This document shows, piece after piece, positions 36,788 through 37,470 of a DNA stretch of 37,470 bases. The stretch covers positions 1 to 37,470 of the forward strand of contig JAGHUL010000042.1 of the NCBI GenBank assembly GCA_018064825.1, in the 5' to 3' direction. This DNA comes from Candidatus Colivicinus equi. GTDB lineage: Bacteria > Bacillota_I > Bacilli_A > Erysipelotrichales > Erysipelotrichaceae. Position numbers and translations under genes: made by a program. Within the stretch, counting starts at the first letter, position 1, and each line of letters begins with the position of its first letter. A model generated the notes under the pieces. It was not told the origin of the DNA, made no database searches, and saw only the letters and a list, made by a program, of their open reading frames with translations.

Positions 36788-37057
36788 ATGACACAAAAAC
36801 AATTAACAGATGAAGAATTAAATAAAGTATCCGGAGGAGCAAACGTATCAACACTCCAAGGCTTTAACAAAGGTGATAGCCATATTTATGATTATCCAGG
36901 TGGTAGCGCTCATATTAGACTTACTATAGAAGAAATCGATGATTCTAGATTTAATCCTTTCCATTTGAAATTAGAATATATGCGTTCAAATTATCAAGTT
37001 TATCTAACGGAAGATACTTGGATGACATTAGATGACTTGAAATATTTCTGGAGTTAA
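36788..37057 (+). CDS. Double-glycine leader peptide precursor (89 aa)
   Basis: MTQKQLTDEELNKVSGG is a 17-residue leader of the class cut after GG by C39-peptidase (PCAT) ABC exporters: LTDEEL, then V and SGG. A 72-residue mature part follows, cysteine-free, rich in Asp, Tyr and aromatics (HIYDYPGGSAHIRL, YQVYLTEDTWMTL, ending YFWS). The leader is clear; the mature part matches no bacteriocin family I know, so it could be a bacteriocin, a RiPP substrate or a signalling protein. SD AGAGGAG. A bidirectional terminator follows at 37116-37147. Confidence 0.75.
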   Translation: MTQKQLTDEELNKVSGGANVSTLQGFNKGDSHIYDYPGGSAHIRLTIEEIDDSRFNPFHLKLEYMRSNYQVYLTEDTWMTLDDLKYFWS

Positions 37058-37115
37058 TAATAATCTTTAGTTTGATTCAGTAAATAATCTAATCAATAAA
37101 AGAATGTATAACATA

Positions 37116-37147
37116 AAAACTCAGTTCATCATCATGAACTGAGTTTT
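37116..37147. terminator. Bidirectional terminator between convergent peptide genes
   Basis: AAAACTCAGTTCA / TGAACTGAGTTTT, 13-bp perfect stem with a 6-nt loop and T/A runs on both sides. Confidence 0.85.
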
Positions 37148-37183
37148 CTATTATAATTAATCTTTTAAAAACGGCTTATTCTT

Positions 37184-37327
37184 CTAATCCACTTCCACTT
37201 CACGTGGTTCTAACGCTGATCCACCAGAGACTAGCTCCAGTTCGTCATCTGTTAATTCTGCAATCTTATTATTTAATGTTTCGTATTCTTGTTTTAATTG
37301 ATTTAATTCTTCTTGTGTTTTTGCCAT
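37184..37327 (-). CDS. Second double-glycine leader peptide precursor (47 aa)
   Basis: Not in the ORF track. It encodes MAKTQEELNQLKQEYETLNN, then KIAELTDDELELVSGG, then SALEPREVEVD and stop. The leader is 36 residues, helical and acidic, ending in the same LTD-DEL-VSGG motif as the convergent 89-aa gene. The predicted mature peptide is only 11 residues and strongly acidic, without Cys. Such a short core suggests a signalling peptide or a modified RiPP rather than a pore-forming bacteriocin; this is inference. The SD (AAAGGA) is unusually far, about 12 nt, from the ATG. Confidence 0.65.
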   Translation of the reverse strand: MAKTQEELNQLKQEYETLNNKIAELTDDELELVSGGSALEPREVEVD

Positions 37328-37353
37328 AAATATTTATTTTCCTTTTTTGTTTT

Positions 37354-37470
37354 TTACTCGTTATAAAAAACAAACTCATCATCATGACCAATTATTGTTA
37401 TAGTAACACCATTAGGGATAGTAGAAAAACGAATAGAATCATCTACATATTTAGCTCCTTGAGTGTATTT
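37354..37470 (-). CDS. C-terminal end of a small protein cut by the window edge
   Basis: The open minus-strand frame runs in from the window end and codes for 38 residues ending IPNGVTITIIGHDDEFVFYNE and stop. The stop is 26 nt before the start of the 47-aa peptide gene, so they are probably in one transcript. The family is not recognised. It could be another secreted precursor whose leader lies beyond the window. Confidence 0.5.
   Translation of the reverse strand, partial: KYTQGAKYVDDSIRFSTIPNGVTITIIGHDDEFVFYNE

Noticed and set aside
37126-37387. Shared CATCATCATGA in the terminator loop and in the partial gene
   Set aside because: Short low-complexity match without extension on either side; likely chance.

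Overview
The window reads as a chromosomal segment of a low-G+C Bacillota (Firmicute). The evidence is the AT-rich sequence, strong AGGAGG-type ribosome binding sites, HrcA/CIRCE control of chaperones, a CcpA-type cre site before ptsH, c-di-AMP phosphodiesterase GdpP, and the conserved Firmicute run rpsF-ssb-rpsR-yybS-gdpP-rplI-dnaB. The overall content would fit an Erysipelotrichia-like gut or oral Bacillota, but that placement is inference and no species is claimed. Most of the window is dense housekeeping DNA, mainly on the minus strand.

Layout from left to right. 1-95: the 5' end of a group IIC intron (minus strand) sitting just past the terminator of a nitroreductase gene. 122-10163: nitroreductase; prmC/prfA/tdk; rpmE; murA; an SH3-domain membrane protein; a very acidic 681-aa protein of unknown function; trmR; a phosphohexomutase. 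10228-10561: ptsH (HPr) with a cre site inside its promoter. 10586-19347: one long block transcribed leftward, rpsF-ssb-rpsR // yybS-gdpP-rplI-dnaB-M23 peptidase-htrA-rlmH. It is split by a strong terminator after rpsR, and rpsF is preceded by an extended -10 promoter and a probable S6:S18 autoregulatory leader.

19482-27503: a block of short, often convergent or divergent genes: a TTD14-like ATPase with a Nudix hydrolase, an RNA methyltransferase with a pseudouridine synthase, a patatin with a thioredoxin-like lipoprotein, rhomboid with an MFS transporter, and an LD-carboxypeptidase. Several genes here lack a Shine-Dalgarno and carry a -10 hexamer ending about 6 nt before the ATG, which suggests leaderless mRNAs. 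27621-28956: cold-shock protein and butyrate kinase.

29040-36245: the class I heat-shock cluster hrcA-grpE-dnaK-dnaJ-clpB, with one clear CIRCE and one degenerate CIRCE before hrcA and another before clpB.

36333-37470: a non-housekeeping edge region and the most interesting part. It holds four copies of an 18-bp repeat, a perfect 19-bp duplication that includes a start codon, a GC-rich terminator, a 47-codon small ORF with an excellent ribosome binding site, and two convergent genes for small proteins with double-glycine leaders (LTDEELNKVSGG and LTDDELELVSGG). A third small gene is cut by the window end. This looks like the margin of a secreted-peptide (bacteriocin, RiPP or signalling peptide) locus whose transporter and any modifying enzymes lie outside the window.
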